From Lunularia cruciata (taxonomy: Eukaryota > Streptophyta > Marchantiopsida > Lunulariales > Lunulariaceae), in assembly GCA_948567375.1 (NCBI GenBank), contig OX419762.1, positions 25,673,465 through 25,737,464 of the forward strand: 64,000 nucleotides of DNA, read 5' to 3'. Below the pieces are notes generated by a model. That model saw only the letters and a list, made by a program, of their open reading frames with translations. It ran no database searches and was not told the DNA's origin. The first letter of the stretch is position 1, and each line of letters begins with the position of its first letter. Below, in pieces: positions 1-11,826 of this stretch. The translations under genes and the position numbers were made by a program.

Positions 1-2451
1 ATGGTGGACCTCACCACAAAAGAGAGTGCACCTCAGATAATGGGCATGATACTTCAAGAGCACCTCAACCAGCCTAAAGATAGTGTGACTATTGCTACAA
101 ATTTGGGCATAATAGTGACCAATTCTTTGATTAACATCCAAAGTTATAGAATGGTAGGGCTATTATGAAAAGAGGTAGAGGTGGCAAAGGGCACAATACA
201 TATTGTTACTTTGAATACAACCATTGTTACTTGGATTGAGTAGTTGGAGCAAAGATTGGCAGGCATGGCTATAACTTAAAGGAGATCAAATTCAATTGTT
301 GAGGCTTCTGTCTCTTATGCTAGTGAGGTAGATGTCCTTGACTTCATGGGTAGATCAAGTGTCTACTTGTGTCCTTGACACAAGTAGATGTATTTGTTGT
401 GGTGATTGGGAGTGCAATCAGTGCTCTTGAGCCTAGAGGAGCATCAATGGAGTTGGACCAAAATCAAGGAGAGGTTGGTAGATAAGTGAGACTTCCTTAA
501 TCTTTCACACTTTTGAGGTATTACAAAAAATTTCAAAATGATGAAAATAAGGTATTTCTAGATATACTACTATTTATTTTGACATAAATAAATTTAATTA
601 GAATAAATTATTTTATTTTCATAAGCATACTATTCACATAGAAATAAAATAATAACAAATAATTTAATTGTTACAAAATTTAGTTATAAACAAGTCTAAC
701 ACCCAATGCTAGAAGGGTAAGGAAGTTGGTGATATGATGATAAGGAATCTAGTGATTGAAGCCTAATTGAATAATCACAAATACTATCTATTCTTGTACA
801 TAAACTAAATATTTTAATACAAGCAAACATTCCTAAATTCATAAAAATGTAGAAAAACACATAATGTATCAGGTACATATAAGTAGGATTGTTTTTTTTC
901 TTTTGGCATAGCATCTGAATAAATAAGAAGATAAACTTAGATATTCTAATGATACAAAAAGAGTAACTAAATCATTAGCCAAATGCATTCAAGGGTCATG
1001 GACCAAACATAAATTTTTGTCATAAATTTTAAATTATTATGAGGTAAAGGATTAAATTAATTCTATTTTTAAAATAAATTTTTTTAATAAGTTAATTAAA
1101 TATAAATTGTTTTTTAATATGTAGTTTTTAGATAACAATATCCAAAACATCATCTACTCTTAGCTAAAATCCTTAAAAATACCCAAGTTTAGCGCATTTT
1201 TCAAAAGAGGTTTTTCTATGATCCTTTCCACACAACAATAAAAAAGATGATAGACATGCTAAATTAGGTGTATTTTTTGAATTTGATTGTGCTTTTTAAA
1301 AAATTGATGATGTTTTGGAAGTAGTCCAAGAGGTTTGGTTACTTTTATTTTCTATTTTAGATTCAATACACTTTCATTCTAATGTTTGAGTAGAAACTTT
1401 CATTCATTTGCATCTTGTAGTACCTTGATCAATACCAAGTCCAATGGAAGCTAGGCCTATAGCTAATCCAATAGAAATAAAACAAGCAATACAAATCAAG
1501 TTGTTGATGATAATCTTTTGAAAATTTGAAAATTTGAAATTTAGATCCAATCTAAAACAAATTCTTTTGTAAACTATTGTTTTAATTTGAATTAGTGTTG
1601 CTTCTATATCAATTTCAGATTTTATAAAAAAATGCATAAGATCATAAAAAAATTGATATTTTTATTGATTGATTAGCAAACATGTTGACCCATATTGGAT
1701 TAAATGCAAATTGTTTTAAATTATTTGGAGTTTTTGATGGTATATTTTTAATTAATTTATTTGTTTAATTTTGGTATTTCTATAAGGAATCCTAAAAAAA
1801 TACCACCAAACTCTGATTTAAACACTGATTTTATATATTTAACTAAATTTTTGAAAAAACATAAAAATGTCAAAATATGTTAACCATAGATTTAATAAAC
1901 TTCAAAAAATTAAGAAGAAGTGAGATTTTTGGCTTGAGTAATGCAACGATTGGTGTGAATCCAATGCCCCCAAAATGTAAGGTTCCTCTACAATTTTTAT
2001 CCATATTAATTTTAAAAGAAAATGTTATTCTTGGTGGATAGTTCAAGTTGGAATAGGATTCAAGAAGTTAGTTAGCAAATAATTTTAGAGAAAAAACAAG
2101 AAGAAGAGAAACTAAGGCTTGAGATGGACTCATCACAATATGGATGACCAACACTCCTCCATTGATCTGTTCTAGAAGCCTTTAACAACAGCAAATTTCT
2201 CTAGCCATTCAAGACTCATAAGATGTGCATAAGTTTAAGAATTGTGATTTAGAAACAAAAAAGAGGTATGGATTTTAAAGTGTGGAGTAGGAGACAAAGG
2301 AAGTCAAAATAAGTTTGTATGGGCTTTTGAACAAGATGACCTTTTTCTTTAAAAGATAAGGCTGACTGCATAGAAAACAAGAAGGATGGGAAGTTTAGGT
2401 TAGGAAGTTTAGTTTTCTTTGAAAAAGAATAGGAGATGTTAATTTTTCATC
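1..2451. other. AT-rich stretch without a recognisable gene
   Basis: No reading frame here exceeds about 80 codons and none resembles a known family. The first 500 bases read like a decayed coding repeat: several stretches of 30-60 codons separated by stops, possibly an old retroelement gag, but no motif supports this. The rest is AT-rich with poly-A and poly-T runs. I see no promoter, RNA gene or terminal repeat that I can defend. Confidence 0.5.
362..388. repeat. perfect 12-bp inverted repeat with 3-nt loop
   Basis: TCTACTTGTGTC at 362-373 is followed after CTT by its exact reverse complement at 377-388. This would form a tight hairpin in either strand. It lies in unassigned DNA, and no U-tract follows that would make it a terminator. 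Confidence 0.75.
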
Positions 2452-2567
2452 ATGGTGCTGAGCTATTTTCTCATAGGGTTTTCCCTAAAGTATTGTCACC
2501 GCAAGAGTTTCACCACCAAGTTTGGGATAGATTGGTGCACTTCCTCTATGACTAAGACACCAAAATA
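2452..2567 (-). pseudogene. rrn5: plastid 5S rRNA pseudogene (nuclear plastid-DNA copy)
   Basis: Read on the minus strand, this segment follows plastid 5S rRNA nearly end to end. On the plus strand the antisense landmarks are ACCACCAAGTTTGGGAT near 2515 and GACACCAAAATA at its end. Differences from the usual plastid sequence are mostly C-to-T or G-to-A, as expected for methylated nuclear DNA under no selection. It is the last gene of a collinear 16S-23S-4.5S-5S remnant. Identification rests on recognised conserved blocks, not an alignment program. Confidence 0.82.
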
Positions 2568-2762
2568 TGAACCCATGAACAAAAAAGTATAAAAAACAAA
2601 AACAAGTAATTCTGAGGCTTTAATTCTAGAGGCATGTCTTGAATGTCCCTTTTAGGCAAAGAGTCCTCTTAGACCTTGCACAAAATAAGAGCAACATAAA
2701 GTTGTTAGGTTGGTGTTGTAAAACAATTGAACAATGAAAGTTGGTGGCTATCTTGGAAAAAC

Positions 2763-2866
2763 AAGGTTCAAATCTCTCAATCCTACCTCAGCTACATTCA
2801 TTAATGCACTCCCACTTGGTACCTATTGTAGTAATAAATGGCTATTCTTGCTCCAACCTTATCTTA
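2763..2866 (-). pseudogene. rrn4.5: plastid 4.5S rRNA pseudogene
   Basis: The minus strand matches plastid 4.5S rRNA. Antisense landmarks on the plus strand are the stretch around CCTCAGCTACATTCAT (about 2785), the block with GCACTCCCACTTGG (about 2803), and ACCTATTGTAGTAATAAA. It lies between the 5S copy and the 23S copy, as in plastid genomes. A separate 4.5S gene is typical of land-plant plastids, so this is also evidence for a plant host. It has many transition-type differences and cannot be a functional rRNA gene in the nucleus. Confidence 0.8.
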
Positions 2867-4035
2867 GATTCTCAAGACTTTTGTCATTGTTCCACAGTTT
2901 ACTTTGCAATGATAAAAAATCTACCTCTTGTACTAGGGAACTATCCTCTCAATGCTCTAACACCCACACTTGATATGACCAACCTATCTCATAGCATTCT
3001 AAACCAAACTTATGTACTGATTTAATGGGCAAATAGCCCAACCCATGGAATTTACTACTGCACCAAGAGGCAAAGAGCCAACATCAAGGTGCCAAACCTT
3101 CTCAACTATGTGAGCTCTTAGGGAAGATTGCCCTATTATTCCTAGATTAACTTTTATTTGTTGAGCAATGGCCCTTCCATTTGGTACCGTCAGATCACTA
3201 AGGCTGACTTATATTGATGCTTGATGTGTTGTCTTGTAGTCAAGCTCCCTTTTGCCTTTGCACTTGAAGGTTGATTTCTGTCCAGCTTGAGGAAACCTTT
3301 GCACATCTCTATTACCTTTTGGGAGGCTTATGCCCATTAAATTTTTTACCTAAGATTGTCCTTTGGCCTATAAATTTTGACACAAGGTTAGAATTATAGC
3401 TCTTCTATGGTAGTATTTCATTTATATCTCCAACCCTCCAAAGGGATCTTCTTTGCTTTCCATCTAAGCTACACAAAGCCAATCCCAAGGAACAATAAAG
3501 CATCATAGGGTCTTTCTGTCTAGGTGCAGGTAGTCAACATCTTCACAAACATGTCTATTTCATTGAGTCTCTCTCCAAGACAAGCCCCATATTATTATGC
3601 CTTTTTTGCGGGTTGGAACTTACTTAATAAGGAATTTTCTACCTTAGGCCATTATCATTATGGCCGCCATTTACCAGAGCTTTAGTTGTTGGCTTCCCTA
3701 TCATCAAGTGAGCAACTTCCTTATCCTTTGGGCATAAGGCAAGCATCAACTCCCGTACATGGTCTTTTGACTTTGCAAGACTTGTCTTTTTGGTAAATAG
3801 TTGCCTAAGCCTGGTCAATGCAACCTCCTTTTAGAGGAGGCACCGCTTCTCCCAAAGTTATGGGCTATTTTGCTGAGTTCCTTAGGGAAAGTCATCTTGC
3901 ACCCCTAAGTATTCTATACCCACCTACTTGCATTGGTTTTGAGTACAAGTACCACTTGTATCCAAGTTCTCAAGGGCATTATTTTCTTTCAAAAATATTC
4001 ATGGCATATCAAGCCAAGGTTCTCCTGTTGCATCA
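2867..4035 (-). pseudogene. rrn23: plastid 23S rRNA pseudogene, 3' part only
   Basis: This is the antisense of roughly the 3' 40-45% of plastid 23S rRNA. Landmarks on the plus strand include CCTCTCAATGCTCTAACACC (about 2943), CACACTTGATATGACC, the block at 3028-3045 with GGGCAAATAGCCCAACCC, GTCAGATCACTAAGGCTGAC at 3189, GTCTTTCTGTCTAGGTGCAG at 3511, TTTGCGGGTTGGAACTTAC at 3605 and CTATTTTGCTGAGTTCCTTA at 3865. The 5' half of 23S, trnA, trnI and most of 16S are missing. Numerous small indels and an excess of C-to-T/G-to-A changes show long decay. ORFs read through it are meaningless. Confidence 0.9.
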
Positions 4036-4164
4036 AATTAAAGTTCCATAAAATATTCATATTATATTAAAACTACTTTCTTTTATTAAAAAAATCAGTT
4101 TTTGATTTATTTGGAATATTATATTTATGAGTTATCATGATACCCATAAGAAGAGTAGTTCATC

Positions 4165-4235
4165 AGCCAAGAGCTCTTGAACTTTGGTGGCATGCTTAAC
4201 ACATGCAAGTAGTGCATGAAGCATCCTAGTGGTGT
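4165..4235 (+). pseudogene. rrn16: plastid 16S rRNA 5'-end fragment, sense orientation
   Basis: Around 4183-4207 the plus strand carries GGCATGCTTAACACATGCAA, the hallmark block near the 5' end of plastid and cyanobacterial 16S rRNA, preceded by a degenerate GAACGCTGG block and followed by a TGGTGTTT block. The same region of 16S is present again about 300 bp downstream in the opposite orientation, so the pair forms an inverted repeat. Confidence 0.75.
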
Positions 4236-4284
4236 TTGATCCGCTATATCTAATAAAAATCACAAACATACTTAAGATGTCTCA

Positions 4285-4560
4285 TTCCTAGTGTGGTTGA
4301 TCATCTGCTCAGGCCAGCTACTGCTCATTGCCTTATTACCTCATCAACAAGCTAAGCATACACAAGCCCTTGCTTAGGCGGATTCCTCCTTTTGCTCCTT
4401 AGCCTATGAGGTATTAGCAACCATATTAAATTGTTGTCCCCCTCCCAAGGATAGGTTTTTATGTGTTATTCACCTATCTGCCATTGGAAACACCACTAGG
4501 ATGCTTCCCATCCAACTTGCATATATTAAGCATGCCGCTAACATTCCTCTTGAGTCGGGA
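4285..4560 (-). pseudogene. rrn16: plastid 16S rRNA 5' part, antisense
   Basis: Read on the minus strand from 4560 downward, this matches roughly the first 280 nt of plastid 16S rRNA. Plus-strand antisense landmarks are GGCCAGCTACTGCTCATTGC (about 4313), GGCGGATTCCTCCTTTTGCT (about 4377), TTGTTGTCCCCCTCCCAAGG (about 4432), CATTGGAAACACCACTAGG and TTAAGCATGCCGCTAACATT (about 4528). The order 16S then 23S-4.5S-5S along the minus strand is that of the plastid operon, with the middle deleted. Confidence 0.88.
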
Positions 4561-7500
4561 ATTTTTCAATTTATGAGTTTATGAATATTTAAAATATTAT
4601 ATGGCAATCTAAAAAAATCAATCTTTCACAATAAAGTTGATTGATTACAAAAATAATTTCATTAGCTCCAAAAGTTTTATGAAACAATTAATTTACCTTT
4701 TACTAAAAATAAATAATACTAAAAATGAGTTTCAAGTATTTTAAGGAGTATTTATGGGGAATGATATAATTGCTAATATGGTAACCTCAATAAGAAGTGA
4801 AAAATTAGGAAACATAAAAGTAGTTATAATATGAACTACTAATATGACTAGTAATATTGCTTTTTTTTAATTCAAATTGGTAAGAAAATTCAAAATCATT
4901 TGGTCTTTTAATCTAATCAAATAAATGACTACAAACAAAAATCAGATGCCAAAACCTAATTCTATGTAATCTGCTCTATTTTTTTGTTAATTAAGTAGTG
5001 AGGTTGTGGAAAATAGCAATGTAAGGGAAAGTCCATATTCACATTGTATCTTTCTTATTTCAAGAATTGAAATTTTAAATCAATGATTCAAAAGCTCCAT
5101 GGTTCTTAGACATCCTAGTATAGATGTGATAGGTGATGATTGAGTGCAAGATGGACTAGATATCAATTAGCCATCTACTTCTACTAATTCTACCAAGACT
5201 TTGTCTGGCATAATGTTAGGGGTGGCTTAGTTGATTTATGCGCTCCCTTTTGTTCTCAACCAATGACATGTTTATATTGGAAGTTGGCCCAACTCTAGTG
5301 TTCCAATTGGCTGCAACTATTTGTGAGAGTAAGGATAGCGTGGTTATTTCTTGTACTATGGAGGTGATTGATGGCGAAGCCAATTTGGTTGCAGAGCATG
5401 GGATCCTTTCTACTACTAGCGGATTGTGACAAGAAATAATTGTTAGATTGAAGAAGTTAGATACTAACATGCATTTGAGCAAGCTATGTTTACACCTAGT
5501 GTTTTCCTATTGGACAACTAGAGTGGGAATTTTGGTCTGGTTGGACTTTCAAGGAAGTTCTCTATAATACAAAAGGTCCTACTAGACTTTGTTGTGTAAG
5601 TCCTTATGTTAGGGAAGGCTATAGTTATTGGTCTTGGCCACAAAAGGCTAATGTTGAGAGTTATCCATTTTAGATCCAAATATCTCTAGGAGGTGGTTCC
5701 GCATAGTAAACCACATGTGGAGAGCTCATTGTCCAACTCCAGTCCAATCATTTCAATAAAAGTTCTATGATGTGAGCTCATGAATTGTGACAATAACAAG
5801 GTCATATGATATGTTAGTTGGTGGAGTAGTATTATACTCCACGGGTTTCAATATTGACTACTGGGAAGAGGAAAATTCAACTATAAATTGAGGGACATGT
5901 ATGTCACCTATTGGTGCCTTTTAGTAGTAGTAGTCTTGGCTTACTATAATCAAGGACCATGATATCAATATCAACTTTCAATGGTTTTATACTTGGCTTG
6001 CTGAGTTATTGGAGTGGAATGCACATATAAAGGATACTCTACTACCAAAGGAGACCACTTAGATGTTGAGTAAAAATGGAGTTGTTCCATCCACCTTGAT
6101 ATTTCATTATGGAGTTTTGATGAGGAGTTACAGCATCCTAGAAATAGGTTGGTGCAACAAGGTTAGAGTGGAACCTTTGTACCACCAATGGACTAGTTTG
6201 ATGATGATCCTCTAGAATCTATGACCTTTGTATCTTATCACCTTTGGAGACCACACCCATTGTATAGTAAAATCCAATGGAGGAAGTATGCTTATTGGAT
6301 TTGTTTGGTGGGATTAACATTGGACTAGCTGTGGTATTGCAAGCAAGCATACAAGTTCAAAGGTACTTGTATGTGGAGAGGGATGAGAAAGCTAGACAAG
6401 TCTCTCTACACCATGTTGCACATTTTGCATACTTTTATCTTGAGTTAATATTGATATCAATAGTTATGGGTTACTAGAAACCCTACCATCAGACATTTCT
6501 TTATTAGTGTGTAGGATCTAGAGAGATATTATATCATCATTTGGTGGTTTTTTGATGGCCATGTTATGGATACATCCATATTGGCCAAGGATAGGGTTTG
6601 AAGGATTCTGATTTTGGTATGTTTTTTGAGATGTTGCATATACTACAACATCTTGAAGTTCATCATTTGGTTTCTCCACCATACATTTTGGAGAATATCC
6701 TTTTGATGGGTGATGGCAAGTATACATCAAGTGTAATTATATTGGCCCTATAGTGTTGTTGGATACTGCTAGAGTTGGATCTTAGGTGCAATTTCTTTGT
6801 CTTTAGTGGATGAACCTCTTACCTAGAGAGGTTTTCCATTGTACTTATGATGGGATTTAACAATTGTTACATCTTACTATCAATGATACTTTGGATGTTG
6901 GGCATTAATCTCAAATGATGGGAGTGGCTAATAGATTATCTATAGTAGTAGTAAATCTTGTAGGTCAACCTAGAGCCACTCCCGCCCCTTCCACTTCATG
7001 ATTTTCCTAGCCTCCTATGCTTATTAGAAGGTTATGGACTTGTTTGGGACTCATAATTACAATATTTGGTGGTGCTAACACCGATAAGAAAAAGTGTGTT
7101 TTCCATACTAGTATTATTGCCATGTAAAAGGCATTCAATCTAATGTTTGGTTTAGATGTTTGGTTAGGATATGGAAATGAAATATTTCACATGGATTGTG
7201 AGCCTTGGATTAGCTAAGTAGTGTAGGATGTACTTGATAGGCATCACCACTCAAACACTTGTGAGCTTTGTGTTTCTTGAGACAATTCAAACATATTTTG
7301 GAGGTGATAGACCAAATATGCATGATCTTCTTTGTACAAAGCCAATAATTACCATTGAAAGTGGTCTAATTGAGGTACATCTAAGTAAGTTAGTTTACTT
7401 TAGATGCATTCTTGGTATACTTGAGATGTGGCTAGAGGACATGTGAAGCTTGCAACCAGAGTAATGGAGTTTTCACTCTAAGGTTGGCGATTCTAATGAT

Positions 7501-7780
7501 TGGGGGCATGAAAGCATTGCTCAAGGTTTCAATGTAGCAACCAATAAATGCATCTTCCACCTCTATAGCAATTACAAAGAATACTTTGGAACTAAACATT
7601 GGACCTAAGCTTACAAAAGGGGAAAGATAAAGAGTTTGGAGTTCCCCAAGGAGCTACACAAGTTGTTTTGCCTTTAGTATGAAGGTTTTAGGTGCTCTAA
7701 AAGGACTTGGTAATTTGGATTGAGTTAACTAGTTATACACCAATTTTTTTATGTCCATACAAATATAGTGACATAGAGAG
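4561..7780. other. AT-rich, strongly decayed DNA upstream of a gypsy pol
   Basis: Many short open stretches of 60-90 codons occur on both strands but none shows a motif I recognise. Position and orientation would suit the gag/protease part of the gypsy element whose reverse transcriptase begins near 7785 (+). However, I see no zinc knuckle and no convincing aspartic-protease DSG/DTG site, so this remains unproven. Confidence 0.35.
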
Positions 7781-7784
7781 AGTA

Positions 7785-10700
7785 GATTCAAAGCCAGAGT
7801 AGAGACCTTTTTGAGATTGATTTGGGGGAGATTTCAAATGGAGAGTATGATTTAGCTACAATTATGCTAGCCAAGAAGGATATGCATGGCAACTCCACGG
7901 ATAGGTAGATGTGCGGAGATTATTAGACTAGGTTTGATAGGTATACTGTGCATACACTAGAGGAGATCTTTGATGGAATTTGGCATGAAAATGTCTCTAG
8001 TACTTTGGATGTCTGAGCATGATATCATTAGTTGCCTATCAAAGAGGAAGACAAGTCCAAGGCAAAATTTTGTGCTATTGCTTCAACCATCACCACTCTT
8101 CTCTAAATTAAGCTATGATACCAGTTGTTATGAATGAAAATCTACTATTTAGGAACAAGAGCAATCTTCTGAAAATAGGAATAACCATACATGAAGATTT
8201 TATGTGGTTTAGCCAAGAAACTCCCTATGTCCATAATTTCAGTCATGCTTTATTAGGGTAAATTAGTCATAGATTTTCAATGTACTCTTGTAATAAGACA
8301 AGCTCTCACTTCTAAAATTTTATTTTGGGGTACTAGCCTTGACCCTACAAGGAGAAACTTCCCTTTGACTTCCACTTGATGACCTAGAAGTGAGATCCCA
8401 ACCTGTAAGGTTCCAAAGATAGGAGAACCCCAAGATAAAACCTAGAAGAAGAAACACAAAGCTTCACACTCAAAAATTTGATGCTTCAAAAGGAGCACCT
8501 TGTCTTTATTATATAGCAAAGAAGATTCTTTGCATATTTTTGAGGCTTAATTCATTTGTTTATGCCTCCAAAATTAGCTCAAATTTTTTTGGCTATTTTT
8601 AGCTCTTGCTCTATTAATAAAATTACTCTTCAAGTGATACCTCTATCTAATCTACTGAGTCCATCATATATACCATCCTTCCAAATATTACCAAGCCAAT
8701 TTTCACATCTAGATAATATGTCTAGCTATTGGTATTACACAACCCCAAACCATACTTGCTAGGATTTTTAAAGTCATGAACTAAAAATCCCAATCAAAAT
8801 CCAAATTAAACATGATCCTCATGGTAAGGATATATTATATCAATGACATTTCTTATCATCTAGATTAAAGAAAAACATTGCCAAATTCTACAGATTTATG
8901 GAAAGGATACAAACAAGATGGGATTTTGCTCAATGTTATATATTGATGACATTTTGGTCTATAGTGCTATTGTGGAGGAGCATGAAAGACATTTGTTGGA
9001 TGTTTTTGAGAGATTGAGATCTCATGGACTCAAATACATTGCATCCTTGAAAGTGCAGATTCTTCCAAGAGAAGGTTAAGTATTTGGTCATACTATTTAC
9101 CTTGGCAGACTTGGTGTTCAATAGACAAGGTGGAGGCTATTGCACATATTCCTTGGCCTATAGATGTGAGTAGAGTGCAACCATTCCTTGGGTTGGAAAA
9201 CTTCTATTACCAATATATCCAAGGATTTAGTGCTATTACCAAAGCCTTGACAAAGTTGACCAAGCTTAAACAAGAGTGGTGTCAGTAGATGAGTAGAAGA
9301 GAGCTTTTATAGAGCTCAAGGAGAGATTTAAAATTTACTCTTATTCTAAGGAGACTGATCAGAGGACGCCCATTCAAGGTTTATACTAATTGGAGTACAT
9401 TGGAGCTTGGAGTAGTGCTCACCCAATAGGATAATGAGGGGAAGGAGTTTGTAGTGGCCTATGCTAATCACTCCAACAATTTAGTAGAGGCAAAATATAG
9501 TTCATATGAGAGAGAGTGCTTAGTAAGAATATGGGCAATAGCACATTTCTGATGTAACCTCTTCATTCTCATCTTTGATCATCAACCATTGAAGTGGTTG
9601 ATAGAGTCTGATGAGCTTTCAAGGAATTTTGCACAATGTGCTCTAATGTTACACAAGTTTGATTTCACTATTATTCATAGACTTGGAGTGGTGAAATGAA
9701 ATGTAGATATGTTGAGTAGAAACCCATGCACCATCTAGCAAGATCAGACTTGAGCACATTGGTATGGTGAGACAGATGAGGAGATGGTGCAAAGTTGTCA
9801 AACATCTACTTTTTTGTGTATATTGACCATGTTTTGGTGATATGTCTCTTAGTACAAACAAGAGAAGTTGTTGAGGTCTCAAATACAAAGAGTGAAGATA
9901 TTGGTACAAGTTGGCAAGATATTCATGATGATGTCTTGGTGATGGACTATCTTTGCATTGGTGTTGTGGGTGATATACTTGGTGCTTAGAAAAGAGACCA
10001 TGTCTTTCAACAAGCCAAGCATTTTAGATTGGAGTGTAGACATCTTCTTTGGATAGGAGAAGATGGTAGAGTGAAAATAGTACCTCTTCCATCTCAAAGA
10101 CAATAATTGGTATGAAGTGCTAATAAGGAGCTAGGAAATTATGTAGTAAAGCATACATATAACTTACTTCATAGTAATTATTGGTGGTGAGGCATGCAAA
10201 CCAATGTATAGTAGTTTGTGGCTAGATGTGTGGTTTGTAAGCAAGTTAGAGCATCATTGAATGCTTTATACCCTAGTTACACACACTATCTATCATGAGG
10301 TTGGGTTACCATAGGAAATTGGACTTTGCTAGACCTTTACCATTAATTGGGAGACATCATTGTATGTTTGGGTTATGGTGGAGCATTTCTCTAAGTGGAT
10401 TGAATTGGTGGCACTTCTTGACGAGTCCAATGAAGGGACAACTTACTCATTCCTAGAACAAGTTCTTAGTCATTTTAGTGCACTAGCCAAGGTCTTGATT
10501 GATCAAGCTATAGAGTTTTTGAGAGAGTTTCAAGCATGGTGACAAGGCTTTGATTGATCATAGTACTACCATAGAAGATTGCCAAAAGGTAGATGGTTTA
10601 GCATAGAGAGTGGTTCAGATGGTGAAGAGAGGATTGCATAAGTATGGTTTGTAGAGAGGCTACTTGGAAGATTGGGATCTCCAATTACCTTGGTTTGCTA

Positions 10701-10855
10701 TGGGCTATATGTTCAACAGAAAAGCCTTCTTAACATCCTTCTCTCCCTACTTCTTACTTGATAGACAAGATCTAGATTTAGTAGTAGCCATTGTCATGCT
10801 GCAGCTATAGTTTTGAACAAATGTTCAAGATATATGGGTGAGTGCATGTTCTCAA
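7785..10855 (+). mobile_element. Ty3/gypsy pol, decayed (RT, RNase H, integrase)
   Basis: Domains appear in gypsy order through many stops and frameshifts. RT begins near 7785; 7908-8090 encodes a degenerate CGDYR-type block, a PxPxxEELFD-like block (TLEEIFDGI), STLD and LPIKEEDK. RT resumes at about 8890 with the catalytic YIDD at 8939-8950, followed by ILVYS and EEH. The 9180-9730 stretch carries the Q-FLG block and RNase H, ending in DMLSR. From 10110 there is an integrase H2C2 zinc domain, and at 10360-10542 a core with EHFSKWIELV and a DQAIEFL catalytic segment. It ends in an integrase C-terminal DRQDLD-like block near 10770. An LTR interrupts RT between about 8101 and 8890. No flanking LTR pair was found, so the element is incomplete. 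A copy this old cannot move. Confidence 0.85.
8111..8741 (-). mobile_element. LTR (minus strand) with primer-binding site, inserted in gypsy RT
   Basis: On the minus strand the segment ends ...TAACA at 8126. After AC comes TGGTATCATAGC (8111-8123), an 11/12 match to the initiator-tRNA-Met primer-binding site used by many plant LTR elements. The minus-strand LTR would begin TGTGTAATACC near 8741. A related copy in the opposite orientation lies at about 23725-24585. It splits the RT of the surrounding gypsy element. Almost no internal sequence remains, so it is close to a solo LTR. The upstream boundary is approximate. Confidence 0.6.
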
Positions 10856-10860
10856 TGGGC

Positions 10861-11826
10861 AAAGAAACTACACTATAAATGTGCAATTTCCAATTTTAAA
10901 GTCTACAAAGAACAAACAAGGTTCATAGATTATAAACCAACATGCCTTTTTCTATAAAGGTCCAAACTCTACAATCTTGGCATCAATGAGGAGCTCTAAA
11001 AATGTATTTTCTATTGAGACAAAAAATATTCATTTGGATGTGTAAATCAAAAGATATGACCTTTTGAATATGCCATTTCTCACACCTTAATTTGTGATGC
11101 TTCAAAAAATTTGGATGCTCATAACTTTCACCAGATAGCTCCAAACTTGACAATCATAGTCTTAGTCAAAAGCACTTGGGAATTTGCTTCTAATGAAACA
11201 AGAATCAACTCATCTGAAAATGTGAGTTCAGAGTTACAACCTTTGAAATTTCTCTCTTGAACATCATAGGGTGTGAAAGATCATAGAATGAAAATGCTCA
11301 GAAATTTCACAACACAACTCCAATCTCCACAATCTTTATGTCAATAGAAAGTGATTGCATAGACGCTTGCAGTAATGCAAGAATTATAACATTTGAGCAT
11401 GTGAACAAAGAGTTAAACCTTCTCAAATGTGTAACTCCAACACCAAAATCTGCCAAATGTAACAGATTTCATGAGTCATTAACTTCCATCATATGCCACC
11501 AAACAATGTGCATTGTATCAATCTAAAGAGCTCTTCAAGATGTTTCCAATGAAACTAGAAATACTTGATTTGGACTTATGAAAACAAAGATTCTTTTTTT
11601 CCAAATCTATTCTTATTGTCATAATTTCAATTGCCCATAATTTTTGATGTATAAATTGAAACTGTACAATCTTTGTGTCTATAGACAGCTCAGGGAAGTG
11701 CACTTCCAAAGAGATGAAAATCAATGCATTTGGACATGTGAGTATTGAGATATGACTTTTTGAACTTTGGGTGCCTCTAACTTTCCAAACTTGTGACCCT
11801 CCTCCCTTCCAAAACTCAAAGCACAC
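10861..11826 (-). repeat. degenerate tandem array of ~175-bp monomers (array A)
   Basis: The same phrase recurs with a period of about 175 bp. On the minus strand each unit reads roughly: cactcacatg-tccaaatgag, then catt-agaa, then caagattgtagagtttgg, then a block resembling atgagcatttgaaatttg. Anchors for the 'tccaaatg' phrase lie near 11030, 11205, 11385, 11565 and 11735. The clearest unit is 11100-11270. The units are highly diverged from each other, so a simple dot-plot is needed to set the edges. The same monomer occurs in arrays B and C elsewhere in the window. No long ORF is present. Confidence 0.65.

Noticed and set aside
3818-4051. 77-codon plus-strand frame
   Set aside because: Lies wholly in the antisense of plastid 23S rRNA.
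6740-6790. Possible aspartic protease motif (VLLDTARVG)
   Set aside because: Lacks the D[ST]G triad and any surrounding protease conservation; probably chance.
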